From Propionicimonas paludicola (GTDB lineage Bacteria > Actinomycetota > Actinomycetes > Propionibacteriales > Propionibacteriaceae), in the NCBI RefSeq assembly GCF_002563675.1, contig NZ_PDJC01000001.1, positions 1 through 64,000 of the forward strand: 64,000 bases of DNA, read 5' to 3'. A program made the position numbers and the translations under genes. Below the pieces are notes generated by a model, which was not told the origin of the DNA, did not search any database, and saw only the letters and a list, made by a program, of their open reading frames with translations. This document shows, one piece after another, positions 48,093 to 57,325 of this stretch. Within the stretch, counting starts at the first letter, position 1. The number at the start of each line of letters is the position of its first letter.

Positions 48093-51000
48093 ACCGGCAC
48101 CCACCGGTGCCGCTGCCGGGCCGGGCAGGCTCCGGCTCAGACGGCGTGGGCTGCGCCGGGCCGGCGCCCAGCGCGGCCTGATCGCCGCGCTGCTGGTGGT
48201 CTTCACCGTGTGCTCGGCCGCCTCGGGAGCCTGCCTGCTGCTGCTCACCGCCGGTGACCACCGGGCGTTGTCGGCTGCGGTCAGCCAGGCCGACGGCACC
48301 GAGGCGCAAGCCGGGCCCGACCTGGCGTCCATGGCGGTGCTGGCCGACAGCCTCAGTGACACCAAGCCGGACGCCAAGACGCTGCTGCCACTGGTGCGGA
48401 CCTCGCTGAACACCGTGGCGGCGCCCTACCCGGCGAAGATCTCGCTGTGGACCACCAGCGCCAGCTTCTTCCTGGACGGGCCGAAGGTGCGCCGCGGCTA
48501 CCTGGTCGAGGCCGACACGATCGCGGCCAATGCCACCCTGACCAGTGGCAGCTGGCCCACGCCGGCCGGGCCGGGCGCACCGATCCCGGCCGCCGTCCCA
48601 CAGACCGCAGCCGAGGAGTTGGGCCTGAAGCCGGGATCGACGATTCGGCTGCTCAGCGATCGCAGCGGTAAGCAGGCGTCGGTCTATGACCTGGTGGTCA
48701 GCGGGACCTTCACCTCCGCCGAGACCCCGGTCTGGACCCGGGACGAGTTGGACGGACGGGGCTACGACCCCAGCCACTTCCGGCTGCCGACCTTCGGCCC
48801 GTTCATCGTGGCGCCCGGCACCATGGAGTCGCGGGCCACTCCGGTGGAGCAGCTCAACGCCGTGCTCGACCCCACCTTCGGCGGCGACGAAGCCGGAATC
48901 CCGGCCTACCTGCAACGCCTGAACGCGGCCCCCGACCTGCTCAAGGATCAGGCCGGTCCCGCAGTGGCTCAGGTGGTCGTCCGCTCTGATCTGGGCGCGG
49001 AGTTCGAGCGCTGGCGCTCGACCCTGCGGGTCACCGATGCGCTGGTGGTGACCGTCTTCGTCCTGGTGCTGGCGCTGGGTGCGGCCACCACGGCGCTGAT
49101 CTCGCGGGTCCTGGCCGGACGTCGCGCCGTGGAGAACACGCTGCTGCGCGACCGCGGCGCCTCGAGCCGGCAGCTGGTCCGCTCGGCCGCCATCGAGGCC
49201 GTGCTGGTCGCTGTGGTGGCGGCCGTCCTGGCCGCGCCGCTGGCGCTGCTGGGCTACTGGCTCAGCGCTCCCGGGTCCGGTTCCTGGTGGCCGTGGGTGG
49301 GGCTGAGCCCGGACCTGGCGATCCTGGCCGCAGCGTTGCTCGCCGGTGCGCTCCTGCCGGCCGCCGTGGTGGTGCTCAGCGCGTTGCCGCCGCGCTCCCG
49401 GCGCTCCCGGACGTCCGGGGCCGGCGTGTTCGTCCGCTCCGGCGCCGACCTGATGCTGGCCGGGCTGGCCGTGGTCGCCTACCTGCAGCTGCGCTCCCAC
49501 GCCCCGACTCCCGGACTGATCGACCCGTTCCTGGCCGTGGCGCCGGCGGCGTGTGCACTGGCCGTGGCCGCGCTGATCGCTCGGCTGCTGCCGCTGCTCG
49601 CCCGCGCCGCCGAAGCCCTCGCCCGTCGCGGACGTGGTCTAGTGCTGCCCCTGGCCGGCTGGCATCTGTCCCGTGGCGGAGGCACCCAGGGGGTGTTCCT
49701 GCTGGTCCTGGCCACGGCGGTGGGCACTCTCGGCCCCACCTTCCTGGCCACCTGGGCGGTCTCCCAGGACGAACAGGCATCGGTGCTGGTCGGGACCGAC
49801 CTGGTGGTGGAACGGCCCGGACGGCCGGACACCGGAGGCTCGGTGGCCACGTTCACCGGCAGCCCGGCGTCCCCGATCGCCGACGGGCCGATCGTGCTGG
49901 GCAGCCGACCCGACGGAGTGCAGCTGCTCGCCGTGGACGCCGCGGCCGCCGGCCGGCTGCTGGTGAGTCGTCCACCGGCGGACGCCAGCTGGGCGCAGGT
50001 GATGGCCGGGCTCACTCCGAAGGCCCCCGCCAACTCTCTGGCGGTCGGCTCCGGACCGTCCGGGCTGACCGTGACCGGAACTCCCCGACCCGGGCCTAGT
50101 GACGCCGGCCTGAAGCCTCCGGCGATCGCGGTGAGGCCCACGCTGGTGCTCAGCGACGGGGTCGGCTCGACCATCACTCAGGTCGGCAGCGAGGTGACCC
50201 TGGACGGACGGCCGCATACCGTCGCGCTGCCGCTGCGCGGACAACCGCCGCTGCCACCGGGCAACTGGCAGCTGGTGGCCATCGAGCTGCTGCTGCTGGA
50301 CCACAGCGGTGGTCAGCTGGAGTGGAGCAACGAGACCGCAGAGGTGGACCTGACGATCACGGTGGCCGGGGCGTCCGGCGCGGGCGGGCCATGGAGTGCG
50401 CCGCCCCCCGATGCGCAGGCCTCCGTCACCGCCGAGCAGGTGCAGGCCGCCGGCGACACGATCCGCGCCTCCTTCCGCTACGCGGTCCTGAACCTGGCCT
50501 GGCAGGAGGCTCATCTGACCTTGCTCAGCTTCCCGGCCTCCACCGACGTGCCGGTGGCGATCGAGGAGAAGCTGGCCGCCGAACTGGGGCTGCACGTCGG
50601 TGACCGAATCGCCTTGGCCTGGCAGGCCACCGCGCTCGAGGCCGTCGTGGTCCGGACGGTTCCCTACGTCCCGTCCCATCCGCGGCAGGCCGCCTTGCTG
50701 ACCGATCTCACCTCGCTGCAGCACGCCCTGCTGAGCACTGGACGGACGACGTCCCTCACCACTGCCTGGTGGGTGGCCGCACCGCGTCCCGGGGCGGCGC
50801 AGGCCATCCGGCAGGCCGGCCAGGGTCCGGTGCTGGATCGGGTCGAGACTGCGGCCGAGCTGCGCGATGGGTCGCTGCGGCTTCCGGTCCAGTACGCCTG
50901 GCTGCTGGCGATCGTGGTGTCGGTGGGGTTGGCGATCGGTGGCGCCACCGCCTTGGCCGCAGCTCAGGCGCAGCAGCGCTGGATCACCATCGCCCGGGTC

Positions 51001-51312
51001 CGGGCGATCGGGGCGTCCCGGCGGGAGGCCCTGGCCAGCCATTTCGCCCAGCACGCCGTGGTGACCGTGTTGGCTGTCGGGTTGGGAGTGGTCGGCGGCG
51101 GGTTGCTGTCCTGGGCACTGGTACCGCTGCTGGTGGTCAGCACGTCCGGTGAGCCCGCGGTGCCTCCGGCCATCGTGAACTGGGCCTTCGGACCGTCCGC
51201 GGCCGTGATCGGGGTGATCCTGGTCGGCGGTCTGCTGGCCGGCGTCCCCTCGGCGCTGGCCATGGTCCGACGCTCGACGGTGACCGCCTTGCGGATGGGG
51301 GAGGCGCGATGA
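48085..51312 (+). CDS. FtsX-like ABC permease, large (1075 aa)
   Basis: The layout is one helix near the N-terminus (ALLVVFTVCSAASGACLLLL), a large outer domain, a middle cluster of helices at about 320-560, a second outer domain, and three C-terminal helices in an FtsX domain (AIVVSVGLAIGGATALAAAQ, then VRAIGASRREALASHF). This is a fused double-FtsX permease. Substrates of such actinomycete exporters are mostly unknown lipids or peptides. Confidence 0.88.
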   Translation: MPEPAPTGAAAGPGRLRLRRRGLRRAGAQRGLIAALLVVFTVCSAASGACLLLLTAGDHRALSAAVSQADGTEAQAGPDLASMAVLADSLSDTKPDAKTLLPLVRTSLNTVAAPYPAKISLWTTSASFFLDGPKVRRGYLVEADTIAANATLTSGSWPTPAGPGAPIPAAVPQTAAEELGLKPGSTIRLLSDRSGKQASVYDLVVSGTFTSAETPVWTRDELDGRGYDPSHFRLPTFGPFIVAPGTMESRATPVEQLNAVLDPTFGGDEAGIPAYLQRLNAAPDLLKDQAGPAVAQVVVRSDLGAEFERWRSTLRVTDALVVTVFVLVLALGAATTALISRVLAGRRAVENTLLRDRGASSRQLVRSAAIEAVLVAVVAAVLAAPLALLGYWLSAPGSGSWWPWVGLSPDLAILAAALLAGALLPAAVVVLSALPPRSRRSRTSGAGVFVRSGADLMLAGLAVVAYLQLRSHAPTPGLIDPFLAVAPAACALAVAALIARLLPLLARAAEALARRGRGLVLPLAGWHLSRGGGTQGVFLLVLATAVGTLGPTFLATWAVSQDEQASVLVGTDLVVERPGRPDTGGSVATFTGSPASPIADGPIVLGSRPDGVQLLAVDAAAAGRLLVSRPPADASWAQVMAGLTPKAPANSLAVGSGPSGLTVTGTPRPGPSDAGLKPPAIAVRPTLVLSDGVGSTITQVGSEVTLDGRPHTVALPLRGQPPLPPGNWQLVAIELLLLDHSGGQLEWSNETAEVDLTITVAGASGAGGPWSAPPPDAQASVTAEQVQAAGDTIRASFRYAVLNLAWQEAHLTLLSFPASTDVPVAIEEKLAAELGLHVGDRIALAWQATALEAVVVRTVPYVPSHPRQAALLTDLTSLQHALLSTGRTTSLTTAWWVAAPRPGAAQAIRQAGQGPVLDRVETAAELRDGSLRLPVQYAWLLAIVVSVGLAIGGATALAAAQAQQRWITIARVRAIGASRREALASHFAQHAVVTVLAVGLGVVGGGLLSWALVPLLVVSTSGEPAVPPAIVNWAFGPSAAVIGVILVGGLLAGVPSALAMVRRSTVTALRMGEAR

Positions 51313-53999
51313 GCCGACCCGCTCCTTCGCAGCGCTCCGACAAGGCCGGACGGCTGCCGCTGGGCAACCTGTGGCGGCAGTCGCGGCGCGACCTCGGCCC
51401 GCTGCTGGTGGGTCTGATCGTGATCGCGGCCGCGTCCTTCCTGGCCTCGGCGGTGCCACAGGTACTGAGCTCGGTGGCCACCGCGGTCGTCCAGGACGCC
51501 GTGGCGCACCCCAGCCGGCCACCGGAGATCCTGGTCCAGATACCGTTCGACTCCAGCGACGTCCCGAGCTCCGACGGCAGCGACTGGTTCAGCACTCGGA
51601 TCGAGGCTGGAATGCCGACCGAGCTCCGCGGCGTCCTCGCTGCGCCGGTGCTGTCGATGGTGGGCCCCGAACTGAAGGCCGGTTCGATCGCCGGACGGCC
51701 CGGACGGGCCCGGTTCATCTACGTGCACAGCGCCGGCGGACCGGCCGTGACCTGGGTCGAGGGACGCGCCCCGGCGGCCACCGGCGATGTGTCCCGCTGG
51801 AACTACTCGGACGAGGCGCTGCCGATCGAGGTGGCGTTGTCGGTGGACGCGGCCGCGCTGATCGGCGTCCATCCCGGCCAGCAGCTGACCGTGACCAGCA
51901 CCCAAGGTGCCCCGCTCGACGTGCGGCTGAGCGGGATCTATCGTCCCGACGATTTGAACGATGATGCCTGGAAGGTGACTCCCACCCTGGTCAAGCCCCA
52001 GTTGGTGGACGGCTCGGCGGCCGTGGCTTCGGTCGGGCTGCTGGTCTCGCCGGAGTCGCTGCCGTTCGCCATGATCGGTGCGCTGCCCGGCAGCATGGAC
52101 CGCACCTACACCTACCCGGTGATCGCCTCCCGGCTGGACGCCGGCCGCGCCGAAGCGCTGGCCGTCGAGGCTCGATCGCTGGCCGCCGGGCGAAAGAGCA
52201 TCGACCTCAACGGAAGTCAGCCGAGGATTCACACCAACCTCGATGCGATCATCGACGACGCTCTGGCCCGGGTGGCGGCCGCGTCCGCGCAGGCCTCGGT
52301 GCTGCTGATCGGACTGCTGGCCACGGCACTGCTGGTGGAACTCCTGGTCGCCGGGCTGCTGGTCGAGCGGCGCTCGGCCGTCCTGGTCCAATGGCGCGCC
52401 CGGGGCGCCACTCTGCCGGTAATCGCGTGGGCCAACCTGCTGGAGGCAGCCCTGCTGACCATCCTCGGCGGAGGGATCGGAGTGGGCGCCGCCATGCTGC
52501 TGCTCGGTGGCACTCCGCCGCCGGCCTGGCTGGTGCCGACCTTGCTGGCCGCGCTGCTGCCGCAGCCGCTGCTGGCGGTCCGGGCTGCCGGCGGTGGCGT
52601 CCGAGCCGGTGCGGTGGCGGTGGGCAAGCATCATCGGCTGGCCACCGCACACGCCCGCCGACTGGCCGCCGAGATCATGCTCGGCGTGGTGGCCCTGGCT
52701 GCGCTGGCCACCTTGGTGATGCGCGGAGTGGTGGCGTCCTCGGCCTCGATCTGGACCGACGGCGTGGTGTTGGCCGCCCCGGTGCTGGTGGCCGTGGCCG
52801 TGGCGCTCCTGCTGATCCGGCTGCAGCCGAGCGGCTTGGCCCTGGCCCGACGGCTGGCCACTCGGCGGACCGCGGCGGTGCCGCTGTTGGCGGCCGCGCG
52901 GGTCCGAGCCGACGGACTGGCCACCGCGGCCCTGGTGGTCTCCTGTGCCATGGCTGCGATCGCCACCACGGTGGCGGTGACGGTGAGCTCCGGGCAGATC
53001 GATGCGTCCTGGGACGCGGTGGGCGGCGAGGCCGCGGTGACCAGTACCTCGCCCGACGGGATCCCGTCCGCCGTGCTCGATCTGGATGGCGACGCCGGCC
53101 TGGTGGTGGCCACGGCGGCAGTGGTGCCCAGTGCGCAGCTGCTCGGTTCCGGCCTGGACCGCTCGGTGTCGGTGGTGGCCATCGACGCCGACGCCTTCGG
53201 ACGGCTGCTGGCCGCCACTTCGGGCTCGTCCGACGCACTGAAGCAGCTCACCACGGCCAACCCCAGTGCCGTCCCGGTGCTGAGCACCGGCTTGCCGCAG
53301 TGGGACTCGGCCACCCTGCTCTGGGGGGACGACCGGCTGTCCGTCCAGGCCGTCGGGATCGCCCCCACCCTGCCCAGCGGGCTCGGGCTGAGCGACTATC
53401 CGACGGTGGTCGCCGATCGGCGGCTCCTCGCTGCGGCGCTCGGCCACGAGGTGGCCGCCAGCCAGGCCTGGGTGGTCGGGCCGGACGCCGCGGCGCGGCT
53501 GCGGGCGGCCGTGGCCGGGACCGACGCGCAGTTGCTGACCCGCCAGGAGTGGCTGGCCGCCCAGGCCCATGATCCGCTCCGCAATGCCCTGGGCTGGCTG
53601 TTCGCCGGCGCCAGTGCGGCGGCCGTTGCCCTGGCCGCATTGGCCGTGATGCTGATGGCTGCGGCCGGCGCCGGGCAGCGCACCCGGGCGGCGGCCCAGC
53701 TGAGGGTGATCGGCATGCCCGCTGCTGCCGCGCGCCGGGTGAGCTGGCTGGAGGTGGCCGTCCCCGCCGTGCTGACCGGCCTGGTTGGACTGGCCATCGG
53801 GATCGGCCTGTCCGGTCTGCTGGTGACCGCACTGGACCTGAAATCGGTCACCGGCGGACGAGTGGCGCCGCGCCTGGTGATCTTCTGGTGGGCCTTGGCC
53901 CTGCCGATCCTGTTGGGCGTCCTGGCCCGGCTCGCCGTCCTGATCGCCGGACTGCGCGGACGACGGGTGCCGCTCGGCCCCTTGATGCGGGCCAGCTGA
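51309..53999 (+). CDS. FtsX-like ABC permease, second subunit (896 aa)
   Basis: The start overlaps the stop of the first permease by four bases. The N-terminal helix (LLVGLIVIAAASFLASAVP) is followed by an outer domain, helices at about 310-560, a second outer domain and a C-terminal FtsX-type helix set (ALAALAVMLMAAAGAGQRTR, LRVIGMPAAAARRVSWLEVA). It pairs with the 1075-residue permease as a heterodimer driven by the two ATPases upstream. Confidence 0.88.
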   Translation: MSRPAPSQRSDKAGRLPLGNLWRQSRRDLGPLLVGLIVIAAASFLASAVPQVLSSVATAVVQDAVAHPSRPPEILVQIPFDSSDVPSSDGSDWFSTRIEAGMPTELRGVLAAPVLSMVGPELKAGSIAGRPGRARFIYVHSAGGPAVTWVEGRAPAATGDVSRWNYSDEALPIEVALSVDAAALIGVHPGQQLTVTSTQGAPLDVRLSGIYRPDDLNDDAWKVTPTLVKPQLVDGSAAVASVGLLVSPESLPFAMIGALPGSMDRTYTYPVIASRLDAGRAEALAVEARSLAAGRKSIDLNGSQPRIHTNLDAIIDDALARVAAASAQASVLLIGLLATALLVELLVAGLLVERRSAVLVQWRARGATLPVIAWANLLEAALLTILGGGIGVGAAMLLLGGTPPPAWLVPTLLAALLPQPLLAVRAAGGGVRAGAVAVGKHHRLATAHARRLAAEIMLGVVALAALATLVMRGVVASSASIWTDGVVLAAPVLVAVAVALLLIRLQPSGLALARRLATRRTAAVPLLAAARVRADGLATAALVVSCAMAAIATTVAVTVSSGQIDASWDAVGGEAAVTSTSPDGIPSAVLDLDGDAGLVVATAAVVPSAQLLGSGLDRSVSVVAIDADAFGRLLAATSGSSDALKQLTTANPSAVPVLSTGLPQWDSATLLWGDDRLSVQAVGIAPTLPSGLGLSDYPTVVADRRLLAAALGHEVAASQAWVVGPDAAARLRAAVAGTDAQLLTRQEWLAAQAHDPLRNALGWLFAGASAAAVALAALAVMLMAAAGAGQRTRAAAQLRVIGMPAAAARRVSWLEVAVPAVLTGLVGLAIGIGLSGLLVTALDLKSVTGGRVAPRLVIFWWALALPILLGVLARLAVLIAGLRGRRVPLGPLMRAS

Positions 54000-54153
54000 G
54001 CCTGGTTCGGAGCACTTCCGGGCGCCGCCGAGCCACTTTACGAAGGCTTGAGGTTGACCTGACCCTGCCATAGCGCGATGGACAGGAAGCCCACAGACAG
54101 CGCTGTGAGTCTTGCGAGCAGAGCCCGATCAGCCGCGAGACAAGGAACAACCG

Positions 54154-54474
54154 ATGCGCACCACGGCCCTAGGCAAGACCGCTCTGACCCTCAGCGCGCT
54201 GCTGGCCACCGGCACAGCCGCCACCGCCGGTCTGTACGTGACCTTGGCCGGTGCCGCAGTCGGTCAGTCGGACGACTCCGCCGACTCGGTCGCCGCCGGT
54301 GACCAGCTCGCCCCGCCCGCGTCGAGCGATCCGACCTCGACCAGCGGCCGCACTCGGGACTCCGGCGCGCGGACCAGCCCCAGCGCCAGCAGCAAGGCGC
54401 GTCCGTCGTTCAGCGCGACGCCGACCCCACAGAAGACCAGTGCCCCGGCGCACACCAAGACGAAGGGCTCCTGA
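54154..54474 (+). CDS. Small secreted or anchored Ser/Thr/Pro-rich protein
   Basis: The 106-residue product has a signal-anchor (LTLSALLATGTAATAGLYVTL) and a low-complexity tail rich in Ser, Thr, Ala and Pro ending in KTKGS. ATG 54154 follows AAGGAACAA. Its stop overlaps the ApbE start by one base, so it heads the redox operon at the place where an FMN-binding partner is often found. No FMN-binding domain is visible. An SGA motif in DSGARTS does not fit the known flavinylation consensus well. Confidence 0.65.
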   Translation: MRTTALGKTALTLSALLATGTAATAGLYVTLAGAAVGQSDDSADSVAAGDQLAPPASSDPTSTSGRTRDSGARTSPSASSKARPSFSATPTPQKTSAPAHTKTKGS

Positions 54475-55421
54475 TGCTGGCCCTGGAGACACCGCACACC
54501 ATCGCGCCGGTTGCGGCCGACTTTCGGGCGATCGGGACCAGCAACCAGATCCTGGCCACTCGTCCGGATGTCCTGGGCGCGGCGGTCGCCATCGCCAAGG
54601 ACTACCTGGATGCCCTGGACTGGGCCTGCTCCCGCTTTCGGCCCGACTCCGAGGTGAGCCGGCTGGCCGCCGCCTCGGCCACCGAGCCCGCCTCGCTGGT
54701 CGGCTCGCCGATGCTGGTCGACCACCTCGAAGCGTCCCGCTACGCCTCCCGGCTCAGTGATGGCCTGGTCGATCCCACGGTCGGCTCAGCGCTGATCAGT
54801 TCCGGCTATGACGCGGACCTGGCCGAGGTGCAGGCCCGCGACGAGTTCCACCAGAGCGTCCCCGGAGTGGTCGCCGGCTGGCAGCGGGTCGAGCTGACCG
54901 GAAGCCGGATCACCACGCCGGCCGGGGTGCTGCTGGACTTCGGCGCCACCGCCAAGGCGCACGCCGCCGACATGATCGCCCGGCTGCTGGCTCTGCAGTT
55001 GCCGGGCAGCTTCCTGGTGAACCTGGGTGGCGATCTGGCCACGGCCGGTGAGGGCCCGGACGGGGGCTGGCGGGTCGCCGTCGAAGCCGCCGACGGCTCG
55101 ATCCGCCAGGTGATTTCGATCGCTCACCAGGCCGTGGCCACCTCGTCCACTCAGCTGCGCACCTGGGCCACCAGCAGCGGCAACGCCCACCACATCATCG
55201 ACCCGCGGACCGGTCGACCGGCGGCCCCGATCTGGGGCCAGGTGACCTGCGTGGCGATCACGGCCCTGGAGGCGAACACGGCCGCAACTGCAGCCGTCGT
55301 CCTCGGCGAGGACGCCGTGGCCTGGCTCACCGGCCACGGCCTGGCCGCCCGCCTGGAACGTCCGGACGGCTCGGTGGTCTGCACCGCCGGCTGGCCCCAA
55401 CCTGCCTCGGAGGTGCACTGA
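54474..55421 (+). CDS. apbE: FAD:protein FMN transferase (ApbE family)
   Basis: The 315-residue product shows RFRPDSEVSRL near the N-terminus, LLDFGATAKAHAADMI (the FAD/metal motif, with Ala for the usual Gly after Lys), LVNLGGDLATAG and NAHHIIDPRTGRPA. The family attaches FMN to a Thr or Ser of extracytoplasmic proteins. No clear lipoprotein signal is visible. The target protein is not evident within the window. The operon continues with a ferric-reductase-like membrane protein. Confidence 0.92.
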   Translation: MLALETPHTIAPVAADFRAIGTSNQILATRPDVLGAAVAIAKDYLDALDWACSRFRPDSEVSRLAAASATEPASLVGSPMLVDHLEASRYASRLSDGLVDPTVGSALISSGYDADLAEVQARDEFHQSVPGVVAGWQRVELTGSRITTPAGVLLDFGATAKAHAADMIARLLALQLPGSFLVNLGGDLATAGEGPDGGWRVAVEAADGSIRQVISIAHQAVATSSTQLRTWATSSGNAHHIIDPRTGRPAAPIWGQVTCVAITALEANTAATAAVVLGEDAVAWLTGHGLAARLERPDGSVVCTAGWPQPASEVH

Positions 55422-55990
55422 TGTTGGACGGATCTGCCTTGTGGTACCTGTCCCGGGCGACCGGCGTGGTCACCGTCGTGCTGTTCACCGTGGTCTTCTG
55501 CCTGGGCGTGATCACCGCCGGGCGGCGTCGTCCGCAGGGGCACGCGGCAACCGTGGTGATGGGCGTCCACCGGTGGCTGTCGGTCGGAATGCTGGTCTTC
55601 CTGGCCGTCCACATCGTCACGGCCATCGTCGACGGCTACGTCTCCATCGGCTGGCTGGCCGTGGTGGTGCCGTTCATCTCCGACTACCAGCCGCTGCTGG
55701 TCGGCTTCGGCTCGCTGGCCGTCGACCTGCTGATCGTGGTGATGGTGACCAGCTACCTGCGGCACCGGATCCCGGAGCGCTACTGGCGCGGCATTCACTG
55801 GGTCTCCTACGCCATGTGGGTGGTGGCGCTCGTCCACGGCTTCATGATGGGCACCGCCGACCAGCCCGGGCTGCGGCTGACCACGCTGGCGTGCGGGGTG
55901 ATCGGCGGCGCCACCGTGGTGTGGCGGACGGTCGTCTCCCACGCCGACCGAGATCGCCGAGAACTGATCAACGCACAGGAGTGGTCATGA
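55421..55990 (+). CDS. Ferric-reductase-like transmembrane heme protein
   Basis: The 189-residue product has about five helices. His residues suited to heme ligation lie in GVHRWLSVGMLVFLAVHI and RGIHWVSYAMWVVALVHG, the spacing of ferric-reductase-like domains. It starts on the last base of the ApbE stop and overlaps the NuoF-like start. It likely carries electrons across the membrane to a flavinylated or metal acceptor. Confidence 0.85.
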   Translation: MLDGSALWYLSRATGVVTVVLFTVVFCLGVITAGRRRPQGHAATVVMGVHRWLSVGMLVFLAVHIVTAIVDGYVSIGWLAVVVPFISDYQPLLVGFGSLAVDLLIVVMVTSYLRHRIPERYWRGIHWVSYAMWVVALVHGFMMGTADQPGLRLTTLACGVIGGATVVWRTVVSHADRDRRELINAQEWS

Positions 55991-57075
55991 CCCAACTCGC
56001 TCAACTGCTGGAAGAGGCCGGCCTGACCGGACGCGGCGGGGCGGCCTTCCCGACCGCGATCAAGGTCAAGGCCGCCATCGAGAAGCGCGCCCGGCTGATC
56101 GTCAACGTCTGTGACGGCGAGGTCGGCGCGGCCAAGGACGGCTGGGTGGTCGAGCATCACCTCGACGAACTGCTGGACGGGGTGGCGCTGGTGGCCGGGA
56201 TCAGCCCGCACACCCGCTTCGCCGCCCACCGCGGCTCGGCCACCGCGATCCGGCTGGCCGCGGCCGGGCTCCCGGTGCTGGAGGTTCCCGACCGGTACGT
56301 CTCCTCGGAGGAGACCTCGCTGATCTCGGCGGCGCACGGTGGCTCGGCTCGTCCGATGACCAAGCGGACGCCGTTCGTCTACGGCGGCCGCGACCCGCAG
56401 GGGCGTCGAGTGCGGCCGACCGTGGTGCTCAACGCCGAAACCCTGTGGCGGGTCAGCCAGATCACCCAGCGCGGCGCCGACTGGTTCCGTTCCTTCGGCA
56501 CGGCGGCCGAACCGGGTCCGCGGCTGGTCGCCATCGGCGGCTATGTGGCTCGTCCGGGGGTCTACCAGTCGGCCGCGGGGACGCCGCTGGCCGAGGTGAT
56601 CGGCCTTGCCGGAGGGCTGAGCCCGGACGTCCGCTATCTGGGGGTTGGTGGGCTGGGCGGCATCGTGATGACCGCAGCCGAGGCCCGCTACGCCATCTGG
56701 GATACCCCCGGCATGAAGGCCTATGGCGGCGCGATCGGCCCGGGCATCATCACCATCTGGAACCCGGCCGAGAACCCGGTGGACACGGTGAACCGGATGC
56801 TCAACTACGGTGCGGCCGAGTCGGCCGGGCAGTGCGGGCCCTGCATGTTCGGACTGCCGGCCTTGGCCGAGCAGTGGCGCAGCTTCGTCGACCTGCCCAG
56901 CGCCAGCGCACAGCGCCGGATCACCGAGCGGATCGAACTGCTCAACGGACGGGGCGCCTGCGCCCACCCGATGGGGGTGGCCCGGTTCGCCGCGTCGGCG
57001 GTCCGCGTCCTGGAGCCTGAACTGACCGGACGGCTGGTCGGCCGCCGCTACTTGGAAGGAGCCAGCCATGTCTGA
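55987..57075 (+). CDS. NuoF-like flavin/SLBB/iron-sulfur protein
   Basis: The 362-residue product opens EAGLTGRGGAAFPTAIKVKA, the FMN-binding glycine loop of NuoF. VNVCDGEVGAAKDGW follows, then an SLBB-type domain (YVARPGVYQSAAGTPLAEVI) and a C-terminal cluster region ESAGQCGPCMFGLPALAE with GRGACAHP. NuoF normally reads ESCGKCTPC, so the first cluster Cys is Ala here. It likely delivers NAD(P)H electrons to the ferredoxin or membrane heme. ATG 55987 overlaps the previous stop. Confidence 0.85.
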   Translation: MTQLAQLLEEAGLTGRGGAAFPTAIKVKAAIEKRARLIVNVCDGEVGAAKDGWVVEHHLDELLDGVALVAGISPHTRFAAHRGSATAIRLAAAGLPVLEVPDRYVSSEETSLISAAHGGSARPMTKRTPFVYGGRDPQGRRVRPTVVLNAETLWRVSQITQRGADWFRSFGTAAEPGPRLVAIGGYVARPGVYQSAAGTPLAEVIGLAGGLSPDVRYLGVGGLGGIVMTAAEARYAIWDTPGMKAYGGAIGPGIITIWNPAENPVDTVNRMLNYGAAESAGQCGPCMFGLPALAEQWRSFVDLPSASAQRRITERIELLNGRGACAHPMGVARFAASAVRVLEPELTGRLVGRRYLEGASHV

Positions 57076-57268
57076 CGCGGTGGAGATCGCCAAGTTCGCC
57101 GTGGACCGAGTGCGCTGCACCGGCCACGGGATCTGCGCTCAGACCCTGTCCGGCTCGATCACTCTGGACGAGTGGGGCTACCCGATCGTTCGTGACGACC
57201 GAGCCGATCCCGCGGACGCCGCGCTGGCCGTCAAGCTCTGCCCGGCCCGGGCGCTCTACCTGCGCTGA
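57068..57268 (+). CDS. Ferredoxin with three cluster cysteines ([3Fe-4S] type)
   Basis: The 66-residue product has VDRVRCTGHGICAQTL (C-x5-C) and VKLCPARALYL (final Cys-Pro). Three Cys with that spacing fit the [3Fe-4S] ferredoxins of actinomycetes. It overlaps the NuoF-like gene and ends the redox operon. Confidence 0.9.
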   Translation: MSDAVEIAKFAVDRVRCTGHGICAQTLSGSITLDEWGYPIVRDDRADPADAALAVKLCPARALYLR

Positions 57269-57325
57269 GCCGAGCTGCGCTGAGCAGAGCCGGGCCGAGG
57301 CTGGCAGGAGCAGGAACAGGGGAGA

